Below are positions 35,163 through 48,445 of a stretch of 64,000 nt of DNA, piece after piece. Made by a program: the position numbers and the translations under genes. The stretch is from Loxodes magnus (lineage: Eukaryota > Ciliophora > Karyorelictea > Loxodida > Loxodidae). The DNA is taken from positions 248,001-312,000 of the forward strand of contig CAMPDV010000009.1 of the NCBI GenBank assembly GCA_946699065.1, written 5' to 3'. The notes beneath the pieces were generated by a model. It made no database searches. It saw only the letters and a program-made list of their open reading frames with translations, and had not been told where the DNA came from. Each line of letters opens with the position of its first letter. Position 1 is the stretch's first letter.

Positions 35163-37344
35163 TCAAACTGCTAATCCTTCCTTAATAACTATATTGCACC
35201 CTTTTGCTAAATTGCTCATCCATTGACCTGGTACGCGTGACGCGAAAAGATTCACAATACTAGTTGGAATTAATCCTTTCATATCAATTTAGTTAACAAT
35301 TGTTATGCTAGTTTCATTAGCACTAATTTATCGCATAATATATCCACATATGAATGTATGAGCTCTAATTGGTTTTTTCTTTTCTTGAGCTAAAGAATGT
35401 TCAATAGACCTAAAATGCATAATAGCTCCACCAGGTTCAGGAAAATCATACTACAAAATTCGTTTCTGAAGAAAATCTCTATTAGTAATTCCAATAGGAG
35501 CTTTGACTTCATATTTAATAATGTCATAGTCTGAAGTATGTTCTATAGTTTCAAAATTTTTGAAGTTTTAATCTCACTTCATTCTAACATTTTAATTAGT
35601 TATAGCTTCTATTATCACTGGAATTGAGAACTTTGTTTTCACAAATGCTTTTATCATATTAAACGGTTAATTTTTAAACTTCTTCATGTGAACTATACAG
35701 TCAGGCTTGTCGGATATTAGTTATCAAGTATTTTTCTCAAGCGGTTCACTTTCAATTCTCATCAGTTCATCTCAATACTATTTTCTCCAATCTTCCTTAG
35801 TTTCTTAAACAGAACCTTAAATAGAAATAGCATCTTAGCATGAATTTTCTTCTTCAATGTCACTCTAATCAAATTATAGTTTTACATCTCTCACAGATTT
35901 CATTAGATCTGAAGTTCTTTTGAAAAGTTCGGTACTAGGTCTCATCTTAATATTAGATTAGTTTTCTTAAAAGCATGAACTATCATCTTCAATCAAAAAG
36001 GGAAATAAATCCTTATTCCTGCCAACTTAATCCTAATCCACATAATTAATAGGTATTACTAATTCTTATTACTTATTGTTACCCTAATAGATGAAGCTCT
36101 ATGATATTTGGTAAGTATTTTAAGTAGCAAAGTCATTTTTACTTCTATCTTAATTATCGTTTAATAATAATTTGCTTTATTTTTAATCTAATAACTATGG
36201 AGTTGCATCACTGTCTTCTTGGATTTCTTAAAGTTGTAGTATTATTTAACTTTTGTCTTTATTTTCGTTTAGCTCAGTATTTGCTTTTTATTTCTCATTA
36301 AGAGGGAAATTCATTTACGGCGAGATATCTTGAGCATTAACTAGCTTTTGCATTACTTCCACCTGCTCACTAAACTTGAAATTACATTTTCTTAATCCGA
36401 GGTTGTCAGATTCTTCGTGAGGAAGAGAATCACATCTTCTGAGAAATAGCTGTCGTTACTTTAGTATGATAGTTCCAATATTTTAATCTTTAAGTGATTG
36501 CTAGAAATCTTAAGCACCTTACTAGCATAAATCGAAAAACTTCATTTCAGTTTACAGCTTTTCAAGTCTTTCTTACTAGTTCTTTATCTCTTATTTACTA
36601 TACGTTATACCTAGGACTGTTATTGATCTTACTGCCTAGTAGGGATATTTCAGAACTATTTCTTTCACCTAAACACTATTTAAAAGCTCATTTAGCTTTC
36701 TAAAAGATTCCAGTTACTTATGTACTGGTTTCTTATGCTCATCTAATGTTTAAAAAAGTGGTAAGAAAAACGTCCAAATTCTCTTAGCGATGCTTTAAAT
36801 AAAAAACTTACTGTCTACAATGAATCTGAGATTTGGAAAATGAGTTAATTTAGATTTTTAAATTAAAAATCAAGTCTAGAAGTGAAACTTGACTCTTATC
36901 TTGCTTTAGAAGCTTTTTTAACTCCTTTACCAACTTCTTATATGGTTTATGGCTTCTATTTTCAATAGCAAAGTTGAACTCTTTTACTACTCTTTCCAGT
37001 ACAGAAGAGTAAGTTTCAATATTTACGTTTTTATTTTTCCTTAATTAATGGCAATATATTAAAAGGCATGTTATTCTTAGCAAATATTGCTTCTAAGTAT
37101 CAAGAGGGTTTTTATATTAACGCTTTTTCACTTTTATCTTCCTACCTACCTGCCAACCTATTCCAGCACCGAGTATTAACCCTGCAAACCCTCCATAAAC
37201 AGTTGTGCTGAAAATTAAGAACCCTAGCAGTCCAAAAATAACGGCTCCACTAATACTTGCAGTTTTGCTATAGTTGCCTATCTAAAACTAATCTATTAGT
37301 TCCTAGATTTATTGATGGTATTTCATTTACTCTTCTAAATCCAT
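35163..37344 (-). CDS. START-domain protein with N-terminal glycine-zipper membrane hairpin
   Basis: 720 aa. Residues ~28-70 form two hydrophobic helices rich in Gly (SISGAVIFGLLGFLIFSTTV and GGFAGLILGAGIGWQVG), followed by basic KIKVKKR, so the N-terminus is membrane-inserted. A helical region (~75-190) and a coiled coil around KNQQERLEKLQTEMKFF follow, then an acidic, Q-rich linker. The C-terminal ~210 residues are a START lipid-binding domain: VRMKWDQNF, ITNRDFLQKR, TSITIVNQIDMKGLIP and the C-terminal helix FASRVPGQWMSNLAKG. A 19-nt intron (36793..36811, GTAAGTTTTTTATTTAAAG) joins the two long frames. The stop is TGA. START proteins move or sense lipids; the ligand is unknown. The membrane hairpin plus START suggests a contact-site role, which is inference. 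Confidence 0.85.
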
Positions 37345-38380
37345 AGCTTGAACAGGGAAAACTTCCCTTACAGTTTTAGAGGAATAGCTTCTATGAAGCA
37401 TTTACAATTATAATTATGTAGGTTTTTAATGGTTATAAGCAAGTTCGTGTTACTACGTATAAATAATTTTTATATGTCATTAGATTTGTTACTTCTAGTT
37501 TAAACGTTTTTCTAGCTTTTGCATCTGTAAGAAAATTAAATGCTAATATAAAAGTTTCATTCTAAAAGATTTAGCCTTAAACAGCTTTAAGAAGAGCATT
37601 AATAAGAAATTTACAAGCTTTATATCAATAACTAGAGGTAGATAATAGAGAAAGGATCAGAATATCCTTTTTAATATGATATTAATGGGAATAGATTAAC
37701 TAGGGGGTAGTTAGTTTAGATCTTATAAAATAAGCAGCCTTTACATAAGAATAGCATTAGCTTATGTCTAGGATGAGTATAATCTATGCTACTATATTGT
37801 ATAATGCATATTTGATAATTAATTTTCTTATTAGGTAGTTTTAAATTTAGCTGTATTAATAGACTCTATTTGCTATAAAAATAAGTCAGTTTTTACATTT
37901 TAGTAAGCAAGAATTTTCTCTAGTATATGTACACAATTTTAAGGGATGAAGAAGCCTCTAATGTTTAATTATAGCGTTATCGAAAGTGAAAGTCAAGATT
38001 TGTAGTTTGAGTAAGTTAAGAAAAATACCTTCGACATATAACGCTAATGAGCTATTTATGTTCATTTAGTTAATAAATGGAAAGCTAGTTTCAATTTAGC
38101 ATTAATAAAGTAAATGATTTTTAGATAGATTGGCAGTAATATTATTAATCTATCTTCATTAGTATACAATTTTTGCTATAAAGAAGCTTTAAATATACTA
38201 AATAAAATAGTTCTGATTCAGTAAAGTTGTATATGTAGATATTATATATTATAAGGAATAAAGTTGATAATTTGAGTGGATCAACTTAATTTTAGCTATC
38301 AGTCGGATTTTTAATTAATTTATTTAAGACAAAAGCAGAGTTTTAAATTATCTGCTGAACATTTATAATCATCATGTTCA
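37345..38380. other. Intergenic
   Basis: About 1 kb with no convincing feature. Confidence 0.5.
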
Positions 38381-39473
38381 TCATTTGCTATAGAACTTTT
38401 CAGTATCTTTCGATGGATCATAGTTTCTAAATAATTTATAGCAGCTAAATTCATCAACATCATTACTCAAAACACCTTTTCCTGCTGGCTGTAGATAGTT
38501 GGGTTCTTTTTACGCATACTTCAAAGTATTTTAATCAGATCTAGTTTAATCTTCATGTTCCTCTGTTTTTTCACAACCTATTTTATCTGGAAAATCAAAC
38601 TTCTTCAATCTCATTGGCATTCCTCTTCTAGAAGGAGGCATAGGATGGTAGTATTCGGGGTGCAAGTTACTGAATTATAGCCTTACAAAATATCATTAGC
38701 TTCAAATTTTTTAAAGTTAAGTCTTCGTCCAGATTTAAGAGGAATTGTATTACTGACACTTTAGTTTTAATCATCATAGTTAACTTCAATTTACTTGACT
38801 ATTCTTTTATTTCTTTCTTAAGACTACAAAATTCTATCATTTTCATATTGGAATTTAAAATTTTGAGTTGGTGGTGACTGCTAAAAAATATTGTCATTTC
38901 TTTCAGCATTCTAATTAATCTATATTTTTCTTGATGGTTCGTTTCTAACAGTTTAGCTTTCGTAATTACCATAAGGAATGGGATATTATGGATCAACTGG
39001 ATTAATACATCTTTTAGTTCTAATAGTTCTTTTAGTTGGTCTTGTACCTTCTATATCTTCAACTTTCAAAGGATCTCTCTAAAGCCTTTAATGTCTTTCA
39101 TTAAATACTTATGCACCTTCAATATCCTGCATTAAAAATTACAGAAACGTCTAATTAATTTCTGATTTATACATTGCATTTAGCTTTCTGGGCAATTTAT
39201 TAAAAGTCTCTTTAGTTTTAATTAAAATCATAGTTGCTTTATCTACTTTGAACCTTTTGCCTAGGTTCAACACTGGAGGATCTCATTTATGATGCTTATA
39301 CTTGAGATATGCTAGGTAGATGTTCTTATTCTTTATTTTCCTTAGAAATCAATTTATACATTTTATTAATATGATCTTTAGGGCCTAGGTTGCTATGGTA
39401 TATCGATTCATCTAAATGATGTCTTACAAGGTTGTGGTATATTCAAAACAGCAAAAGGAGGCCTAGATTACAT
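38381..39473 (-). CDS. Probable ciliary/axonemal protein with D-I-E-G motifs
   Basis: 347 aa assembled from four exons. Introns are at 39412..39427 (16 nt), 39127..39142 (16 nt) and 38670..38686 (17 nt); exon lengths 46+269+440+289 sum to 348 codons including the TGA stop. The protein has an N-terminal YHSNLGPKDHINKMYKL segment, two closely spaced DIEG motifs (SDIEGAQVFN and EDIEGTRPTKRTIRTKR), then VDPQYPIPYGNYE and a conserved-looking HPEYYHPMPPSRRG near the C-terminus. The short basic/aromatic repeats with little secondary structure resemble microtubule-associated proteins of cilia. I do not recognise a named family, so the ciliary role is a guess from style. Confidence 0.7.
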
Positions 39474-40882
39474 TTTTTATAAAAGATTAGAGTGAAACTA
39501 ATTTAATTTATTTCCTCTTAGCATAAACACTTTATTTACCTTATTATTGTGATAGCTTTAGTTACCAAAATAACTTCTATCAACAAATTTTTCTTCTCAA
39601 GCTAAACTTGGATACAAATATGGATTTATTAAACTTGCCTGTCAATATATTTAGCTTTACTTACAGAACATTGAATTGCTTTCAATTTTCTGATTTATAA
39701 AGCACTTTTCTACTCTTTATGCCTAATAGCTAATTATTAGCTTTTATTAGTATCCCAATGAAGCTTTTATAAGGTATATTACACTATGAGTATTAACTTA
39801 AAGTACTCAATCTATTGTAAAAGCTCTGGGTATGGTTCTTTATTTTTGATTTAAGAATTAAGATATTTCTAACAAGTTTAGTATCCAAGCAACTTTAGGT
39901 TATTTAAATAGATAAAATTAAATTGCAGTTATAGAGTCTCAATCTGTCTATTTTCCGTAGAAACTCTAAATTTAAACTTATAAGAGATGGAATCTTCAAA
40001 ATACAACTAAAGTATTCTGCTCACTAATCAAACTTCTTTGTTATAGCATTCTATCAATAGTTAGCTAAATCTATGTTTATCCTTAATAGTTCAAATAAGA
40101 GTAATATTAAGATTATATGCAAAAGAACTTTAAAATAGAAGTACTCAAGAGCATAAATACCTAATTTTATAAAGGATGGGAATTAATTATGATCCTACTT
40201 ATAATTATCCTTTATAAATAGTTAAGTGAAGCTATATACCTTATTTCTACTTAAAGGAGCTAAGTTTATTAATAAACAATTAGATCTTAGTTAGTAGAAA
40301 GTATTTAATAGATATAGAACTAAAAGTTTAAATAATGCTTTTGACTATATTCTTAGTGAGATATTTAAAGGAAGCTTATTATATGAGAAATGATAGAAGG
40401 CCAACTTTAATTATACCAATCATGCTTATAACTTACTTATACTAAAGCTAATTAATTGCTATATTTAAGATCTATTACTGAAATTGTTCAATTCTAAGGA
40501 TAGAAGAATTTTTGGTGCTTTTATCAGTTCAAAGTAATGTGAAAGAGGACAAATATAGTGCTTAAAGATATGAGATAATAGGCCCAAAGAAATTGAAATG
40601 AGGAAATAAGCTTACAAAAGCAATAATTACATGAAGGTATAAATATATAAAGTAAGTGTGCTAGCAATTAGATTTGAATGATATATTAAGATTAAGGAAA
40701 GATGTATAATGTACTCTATAATTATAGATTTTAGGAGTTGTCAAATACATTTTAATATAGGTTGATATAAAGAATAAGGAAATCTGCTAATGTTGATACT
40801 TGATAATATAAATAGGTAATCAAATTAAATAGCTTGGTAGAGTTATTAAGAAGTCTAATATTTAATTAAACTATATTTAAAT
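39474..40882. other. Intergenic, divergent
   Basis: 1.4 kb between the DIEG-motif gene and RPS13. No feature beyond a TATATTTAAAT run before the RPS13 start. Confidence 0.5.
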
Positions 40883-41338
40883 ATGGGTCGTATGCACACT
40901 CCAGGAAAAGGTATTAGCAAATCTGCTTTGCCTTACCGTCGTAAAGCCCCAACATGGTTGACAGTAACTCCAACTCAAGTAACTGACCATATTGTTAAGC
41001 TCGCCAAAAAAGGATTATATCCAAGTTAAATTGGTGTCACACTTAGAGATACAATGGGAGTGCCTCAGGTTTCCTCTTTAACAAGTAACAAAATCTTACG
41101 TGTTTTGAAGGCGTAAGGATTAGCTCCTGAAATTCCTGAAGACCTATATCATTTGATTAAAAAGGCAGTAAATGTCAGAAAACATTTAGAGAGAAACAGA
41201 AAAGATAAAGATAGCAAATATAGGCTAATTATGATTGAATCCAGAATTCATAGATTGGCAAGATACTATAAAAGAACCAAGAAATTACCTGCTAACTGGA
41301 AGTATGTGAGTTCAACTGCTAACGCTCTAGTATCTTGA
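40883..41338 (+). CDS. RPS13: 40S ribosomal protein S13 (uS15)
   Basis: 151 aa, colinear with human RPS13 from [10 protein letters not shown] through the [18 protein letters not shown] core to the ALVS end. It is a small-subunit protein near the central domain of 18S rRNA. Two in-frame TAA codons occur: one at the universally conserved Gln of PSQIGV, the other at a variable position (LKAQGLAP). Both Trp are TGG, and the gene ends on TGA exactly where the family ends. No intron. This is the cleanest proof in the window that TAA is Gln and TGA is a working stop, and that a highly expressed gene avoids TGA as Trp. Confidence 0.99.
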
Positions 41339-42125
41339 AAAAACTTCATCAGACTTTTAATAATCTTTAAACATTTTAACTTACCTTATTTAACTTCCTT
41401 CACTTATATACCTTTATTTATTAGAGTTATTATGATTCCTCAGCTCTATTTACTTTAAATTGCAGAGTCTTTTGTTATCTTTTAAATTGAGTCGATTGAG
41501 GAAAATTAATAATAAGCCATTAAGTTTCTTTATCTATTATACACTTAGAGGTTATTATTTAACATCTATCTAGATGTATGTATCTTGATACCCTTTGAAC
41601 TATTTATTAGTTATTGTAGCTTATCAAAGAGATAGAAATACTACAAGCATATATATTGTTTAGCCAGATATCCTCTAGTACTCCAGGCAAATAATTAAGT
41701 TAAGTTCTAACTATAAAATAAGATAGATTTATTGTGCTTTTTACTATAATTATAAGTTCCTAAATCTTTAATCTAAAACTAAAGCAAACGAAAGGCATAA
41801 AAAGATATTTCGCTTTAAAAGTTAATCCAAATAATAAAATTCAAAGTCTAAGCAACCACTACAAGTATATACTACTGACTATGTGAATGTGATTTGTATA
41901 AGGAACTGCTATCTCTTTTTAAGTTTAAGCCTAAATAGGTAATTATCCTCTAATAGGGCTTAAATAATCTAAAGTATGCTAATAGACGTAAATAAAAATC
42001 AGCTTGCAAGCTTCTTAGATTGTGTTATGCTAATGTAAATGAAGTTTTCTAGCTTAAGCTTAGTAGTTTGAAATGATAATTACAAATAGCTCTAAAGAAT
42101 TTCTGCTTTTATAATAATAAATAAA
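41339..42125. other. Intergenic
   Basis: About 790 bp with nothing recognisable. Confidence 0.5.
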
Positions 42126-43324
42126 ATGATAGGATTTGGACCTAAATTCGAAAGCAAGTTCAACGCTTAGCAAAAGAGATAGTAAAACTAAATAAATGAA
42201 AACATTACAATCAATAAAGAAAAGGACGATATTTAGATACCATAAGCATAGTAATCGAATTCTTATCAGGCACAGCCCTCTTAAGTATAAAATGAAGCTA
42301 CTAATCTATCCTAGAAAATCTAACCTGCTACTATAGTAACAAAGAAGATGGAAATTACGAATTGATAGAACTCAAAATATGAGTAAGACAACGAAATTAA
42401 CACCAAAATATATTATCAAAAGAAGCAGTTTATAGTGGAGTTCAGCGATAGCAAAAGTATAGACAAATCAAAGAAGAGAATAGAAATTAAATTCTAAGAT
42501 ATTGTGGAGATTTATTTCTAGGTCGAAAAGCCAAACTAGATACTTTGTATTATTACTAAAAATTCCCCTCTACAACTGAAAGAATAAACGCAGACTCAGT
42601 CAAGTAATAAAAAGCAAACAAGTTGGAATAAAACTGACAGTGATTTTACGAATGGAGCTGCAATTTCTGCTAACTAATCAAAAGTTACTATAAAGCTATT
42701 TTTCTTGGATCCTTCTTTGACAAGAAAGTAAGGAAAAAATTCTCATTTAGAAAAACTACTTTTATGCGACTAAAAAATTAGAAATTTAATAAGCAATCAT
42801 CCAGAATCAAGACCTAAATCAATTTTCGAGTTCAATGAATCGTTAAATTAAAACTGCTAAAAGGAAAATCCTTAATAGTAAGAAGAATCAGAGCAAGATG
42901 AAGCTGAAGTTCAAAATGGTTAGAATAAGGAATATACAATAATGCCTGGAGTTGATATAACTTTAGATTATGTAAATGAATTGGCTGCTATGACTGAGCA
43001 ATAACTTCACGAGCAGATTGTCAAAATCATTAAGCCAAAGAAGCTTTCACCTACTCAATGGAAAAGGTTTAAATTTAATTGCCCAATCCCTAAATGCATG
43101 AAATAATGTAACAATGAGCAAAGCATTAGAAAGCATATAAAGAAAAAGCACAAGGAACTTATAGACGAAGGAATAGACATTTAGCCTAATGGATAGTACA
43201 TACTTCCTAAAATTTTTCTAATGAACATCCTTGCGCAAACTAAAGTGAATTCCAACTTAGTAAAAAATGCTATTAAGATAGCGGTAAGTATTTTATGTAG
43301 CAAAGAGCATTGGACGAGTTATGA
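42126..43324 (+). CDS. C2H2 zinc-finger protein, Q-rich
   Basis: 393 aa. The first ~80 residues are Q/N rich. A globular segment (~90-260) with alternating strands follows (KKQFIVEFSDSK, KRIEIKFQDIVEIYFQV, KVTIKLFFLDPS); this may be a ligand- or protein-binding domain I cannot name. After a second Q-rich linker comes one C2H2 finger, C-x4-C-x12-H-x4-H (FNCPIPKC..HIKKKH), then a short helical tail. A canonical 17-nt intron (43284..43300, GTAAGTATTTTATGTAG) sits eight codons before the end; once removed, the frame reads QRALDEL and stops on TGA. It could be a nucleic-acid-binding regulator. Confidence 0.82.
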
Positions 43325-45439
43325 AATTTAATTTTATAATTAAAATTAAAAAATTGCTTTTATTATAGCTTCCTTATCTAAAGCCAATCTTATTCCAATC
43401 ATAATATACGCTTCTATTTCTTCTCTTAATTTAAAAAATAAATAAAGATTGCTTTAACTCAAGATTTTCAGATAATGGTATAAAAGCAATGATTAAATAT
43501 TAAGGATTTTTATAGCCTCGCTCTCTATAAGCTGCTAAGATCTTACAATGGATTCACAAAATAATACAACATTAGGTTTCTAATTCATCCTTTACACTTA
43601 AGGTTAGAATTTCTTTAAATAGTGCGACAAATTTTCAGCAGTTTGATCAACATAAATATCTTTCTTAAAGCAGTTTATTAATTGAATCTACTAATTAGTC
43701 AATATTCTTATTTCTAGTTATTAATTGTATTTTCATTAATAATGATAGTATCAAAATTATTATCTATATTCATAATTTAATGTATAGGCCATTAAATAGC
43801 CATTAGATACCTATTATTTAAGAATAAGTCTGTTTAATCTTTCTGATGCTAAAAATAGGCTCTCTGTTTTGTTTCTTCTGCTGGTGGTCAGCTGTTTACA
43901 TCTTATTCACATTCTTAATAATCTAAATAGAAATAAATACATAAACTAAAAGAAACCAAAGTAATTATATAGAAACAGCTAAAACATAAATTTATATGCT
44001 AATTACGATTAATAAGCTTAAGCTTATCTGGTATAGATTAATATCTATGCTTAGAATATTGTAATTCTCAACTATCTAATACCCATTTAAAGTTCAAAAG
44101 TAGCACTTGAAGAAACTTCCAAAATAATATTTCTAGTAGCTATATTATATAAAACAGTGGAGATAATACTAATTTAATCTTTATTAAAATGGAATTAAGC
44201 TATATTTTATAATGCTCCTTCTAGCTCTAAGTGCTATTTTATTGGAATATAATCCTTTTCATTTATTGATTTGATTAATAATATTAGATAATAATTATTA
44301 TTCATATAGCTAGAATAGTTTTGCTTTATTGCAATATAATATTTAAATTTATTAGCGAATTTATACCTATATATGGATTGCTTTCGACATTTTTTGATCT
44401 AAGCTACCAAGATATTAAAAAATAAATGAACTTGATAATAATTTGGTTGAGTTAAGCTAGTTTGATTAGAGATATATCTATTTTGGTCTTTAAATAAATT
44501 AAACTTCAGATTGAGATTCTGTGATTAATTGGAAAGATCACATAAAATAGATGCTATTAGCTATTTAACTACAAGTTTTACTTTATTCCTAATTATTTTT
44601 CATTTTAGAGTGTTTTCAATTTTCTTTCCTTAAACTTATTAATGACTTTTTTATTACTCCGATAAAAGTATTATGCATAACTGAGAAAACTAAATGAGAT
44701 ATCAAAGTTACAGCTTTTCTAGCTTATAAAGCAAGTTTCTCTATTTTAATAGATAAACTTATAAGTTCCAGTTTATGCTGGATGTGACTATTAAATATAA
44801 AGAATATTAATAATTATACCTTTGCATGACTATCTTCTATATTAGACTAGCAATAGCTTAAAAATAGCAATTTTTCTGCTTCAAAACTGATTCTCTAAGT
44901 TTCTACATTATTTATATCCCAAGCAATCTTCTTCATTTCAAAAGTTGGTAGATTTGTTTTTTACTATTTTGCTATATTTGATGATAGTTGAATATAGCTT
45001 ATTTCATAACTCTACAATAAAATTGTTTTGGGTACGCTAAAGGATATAAGCCTAACTTCCCTTTAATTCCTTTTTTTATAGAATCCGCAAAGACAAAATT
45101 TAGTAATACTAGCAAATTCTAAAATTCTAGTTTAGCTATACTATTTTAAAAACTTACTACCTGCAACTCAGTTTTTGCACTACTTAAAATAGAGAAATAG
45201 CTTAGAGTTAAATAAGTTTAATAAGATCCATTAAAAAGATAAGCGATTTTTTCCTCGAGATAGTATTTATAATAAATTAAGTTAAAATGATAAGTTAATT
45301 ACAGAAAGCTAGATAAAATGATAGATTGTTAGCTTAATGATAAATGTATTTTCATACACTAAGTAGAGAAACTTGTAGTGCTATTCATATGTTTATAGGT
45401 TAATATTATAGTTACTTAATTACTTAAACAGTGAAGTTA
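43325..45439. other. Long gene-free region between convergent genes
   Basis: 2.1 kb of AT-rich DNA with many CTAG words. No gene, RNA or repeat array seen. Confidence 0.5.
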
Positions 45440-47558
45440 TCAATCACTAAGGCAGGGATCTTCTTGTAATCTATTAATTTTAGCCTTGTCAAGAACACTC
45501 TGGGCTAGTTTTGAAGAAACTTGAATTTATTTTTGTAGACTCATAAGAGCTTCTTCATCTTTAGATTATCTCACTTTAATGCCTCTAGTCCAAGTTGTAT
45601 CAACTAAAATGCTTTATTATTAATTGCTTTCGTTTTTGCCCTTTACTAATTAAGGCAATGATTACATATTAGTGCTATTATTTTTGTGCTAATTTTCAAA
45701 TGTATTTCATCCTACGCTTTTAAACTATTTAGTACCATATCTTTTATACTATTTATTTATATCTTTTTCTTCATAAGTATCTCTTTCTTCAGACTCAGAT
45801 TCAAATTTTAAAAACATGACATTAGACGGAAGAGGATTAATGTGTAAAAGACCAAGATCTCTAATAGTAGCTACTATTTTAGGGTCATATCTGCTTTCGT
45901 CATACTAGCCAAATCCTAAATATGGTGTTATCAATTCCTTAATTTTCCTCTCTTTTATCTTACTTTTAATTTGCATTTATTTAGTTTTGATATATTACAT
46001 ACTCTATATTAACAGTTACATTCTATATTTTTTCCAAAATATACTTGCTTCGTCATTTGATTGAACTACTGAAAACACTTTAATTAAGTTTTTCATTTTG
46101 AATAAATTCAGATACTTCAGATCTATTTCTATTTTACTTCATTTGCTCTTATGATAAATTTAAATCCATTCCTTCCTTAAAATCTTCTCCAAGTACCTAA
46201 AATAGGAAATTACCTTTTACCTTTGTTTATCGATAGCTTTATAAGCATTATAGCAGTTAGGACATACTCTTACTTTTTTGTATAGCTTTATCATATGTGA
46301 TTGATTATTCCCATCCAAAACTTAATGTATACTCACATCTAAATTAAGAGTTACATTATCTTTCTATTTTATAAGGATCATAATACTCTTCATTAACCTT
46401 TTACTTCTCTCTTAATATCTAGTCATAGTTCATTTCTTTCAAAATTTCATTTTCTTTCCTATCTAATAAGATGGATTTTAAATAGACATATCTTTTACCC
46501 TTTTATCCATTAGATTTACTTTTGATACGCTAGTGTATTTTATAATAAGGCTGAACACTTATTCTTTCATTTTACTTCTCCTTTTTCTTTTTCTCTATCT
46601 ACTTAAGGTGCTTAATATAGTCATGCCTTATATCACAATACATCTTAGACTTGCATTTTTAAATTGTCTAGTTTAACTCTTTAATAGTTCGGTATCTTTA
46701 TAAGCATTCAATGAATTGGATATTATAAGCGTTTAGCAGTCATAATGATCCATTGTCATCCATCAGGAAGTCAAAAACAGCAGAAGTGAGTTTCTGAGTA
46801 ACAAGCTTACAATTCTATCAGACTTCTAGAATATTTTAACAATAGCTGTAGTAATTTCTTTAAGCTTCTCATTAATTAGCAGGGAATTCGATTTAATCCC
46901 ATCTAACTTACTGTCTTTACTGTAGTTTCTTTTCTTTAATATATTCACTTCACGTTCTTTACTTGGTTAGATTAAATCTTTCTTTTCGAAGTTTTTAAAT
47001 CCAGTGAGATCTTTTGGAAATATTGATCGGCAAATATACATTGAACCCACTTCATTAAAGTCTCAATTGTTATTTTAAACTTAATCTGCTTGATAATGCA
47101 CCTCAAATAGCTTTCCTTTCTGAGTTATTAAATACCTGGGAAGGAACATAACTATAAAAGCACTGCCAGTTTATCATCGTAGTTCTAGTGCCGAATACAA
47201 TCTAAGATTAATGCTTTCCAATTAGCTAATAAGTGTCCTACATAAATAATTACCTTTTGTTTAGTCAATGTATTCTTGACCCTTATAAATCCACAGAAAT
47301 ATGGATCTTTTTCCTTGCTTATAATATACTCCTCTATTTTAGGTCATTTTAGTAATTCTTGAGGCTTCAAAGATATTCCGCATTTCTTAAATAAGAACTT
47401 ACATTCTTAAAGTCAGTAAAAAACCACTGATAGGGTTCCCCTTCTTTCAAGAAAATAGTTTAGGGGATTAAAACATTTGCATTGAACGTAATTTGAATGC
47501 TGAATTTATTGTAGGAAAGTGCGTTTAGAATTAAGTAATAATCTTCAGTATGACTCAT
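45440..47558 (-). CDS. Conserved-looking protein of unknown function, seven introns
   Basis: 667 aa from eight exons. Introns are at 47386..47402, 47238..47253, 47120..47135, 46794..46810, 46321..46336, 46197..46213 and 46004..46019 (16 or 17 nt each); coding length is 668 codons. Parts that look folded are TRTTMINWQCFYSYVPSQKG and KLFEVHYQAD, a KLTSAVFDFLMDDNGSLWLL strand pair, a long charged coiled coil, a Cys pair in KKVRVCPNCYNAYKA, and a basic C-terminus. An in-frame TGA at 45707 lies 88 codons before the end; the frame stays protein-like after it (KDEEALMSLQKQIQVSSK..), so I read it as Trp and place the stop at the TGA at 45440. I do not recognise the family. Confidence 0.78.
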
Positions 47559-48445
47559 TTTATATTTGTATAAACTAACTACTCTATTATATCTAATCTA
47601 TTAAAGTAAGAGCTAAAGTAGCTTGTTTATAGTTACTATCCTAGGCTTTTAAAGCTGGAATATTATACAATTAATCAATCTTAGATTGAACTTGATAGTC
47701 TTTATCCTAGAACTAGATGTATATATAAAGCATACCATTACATACTTATCTCTCTAAGTTGTTTTATACTACTTATATAGGTATTACGATGGTTCTTCCT
47801 AGTTATATAAATAAATGGTAACAGATTTATTAAAAACTGATTTTAATACTAGCGATATAATAAGCAATGTAATAAGTTAATATTAGATCACTAAGAATAA
47901 TAGAGGGATTAAGAGATATTAATTAAGGGCTTAATGCTTTATTTAACATTTAAAGCTTAAAGACTATTGATAGTTTATTTAATGACACTATATTACTATC
48001 TATCATTTTTTATTTAACCATCTCTACTTTTGCTACTCAACTTGAGGTAAATATTCCAGGAGTTTGCGAAGTAAAAGGCGTTATATTTATAAAAGGTAGA
48101 GATTAAATATTTCTATCCGTATTTTGCTTTATAGGCGAAAGGGTTGAGAGACTAATTCTATTAATGTGATCTTTTCTAAATAATTCGAAACTCAGAATAG
48201 CTTTAACTGAAAAATCATTATAAAGAGAATTTCTTTCCCTTTTATATCAGATAGCTTTGGCTAGACTAATGCTATAATAAAAGTCTTGCTAAATAAAGAA
48301 ATAGCGACATCCAATAAGATGGTTAAGAAGGTGATAAGACGCTAAGGGATAATAAAGATTAAACTAACGAAGCTAAAAACTGCTAAACTAAATATTTAAT
48401 TGGTTTTGCCAAAAAAGGAATTTCAAATAAATATTAATTTCTAAA
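47559..48445. other. Intergenic, divergent
   Basis: About 890 bp between two divergent starts; nothing seen. Confidence 0.5.

Noticed and set aside
36494-36515. A 22-nt intron in the START gene
   Set aside because: A single 19-nt intron at 36793..36811 puts the whole downstream region in the right frame without it.
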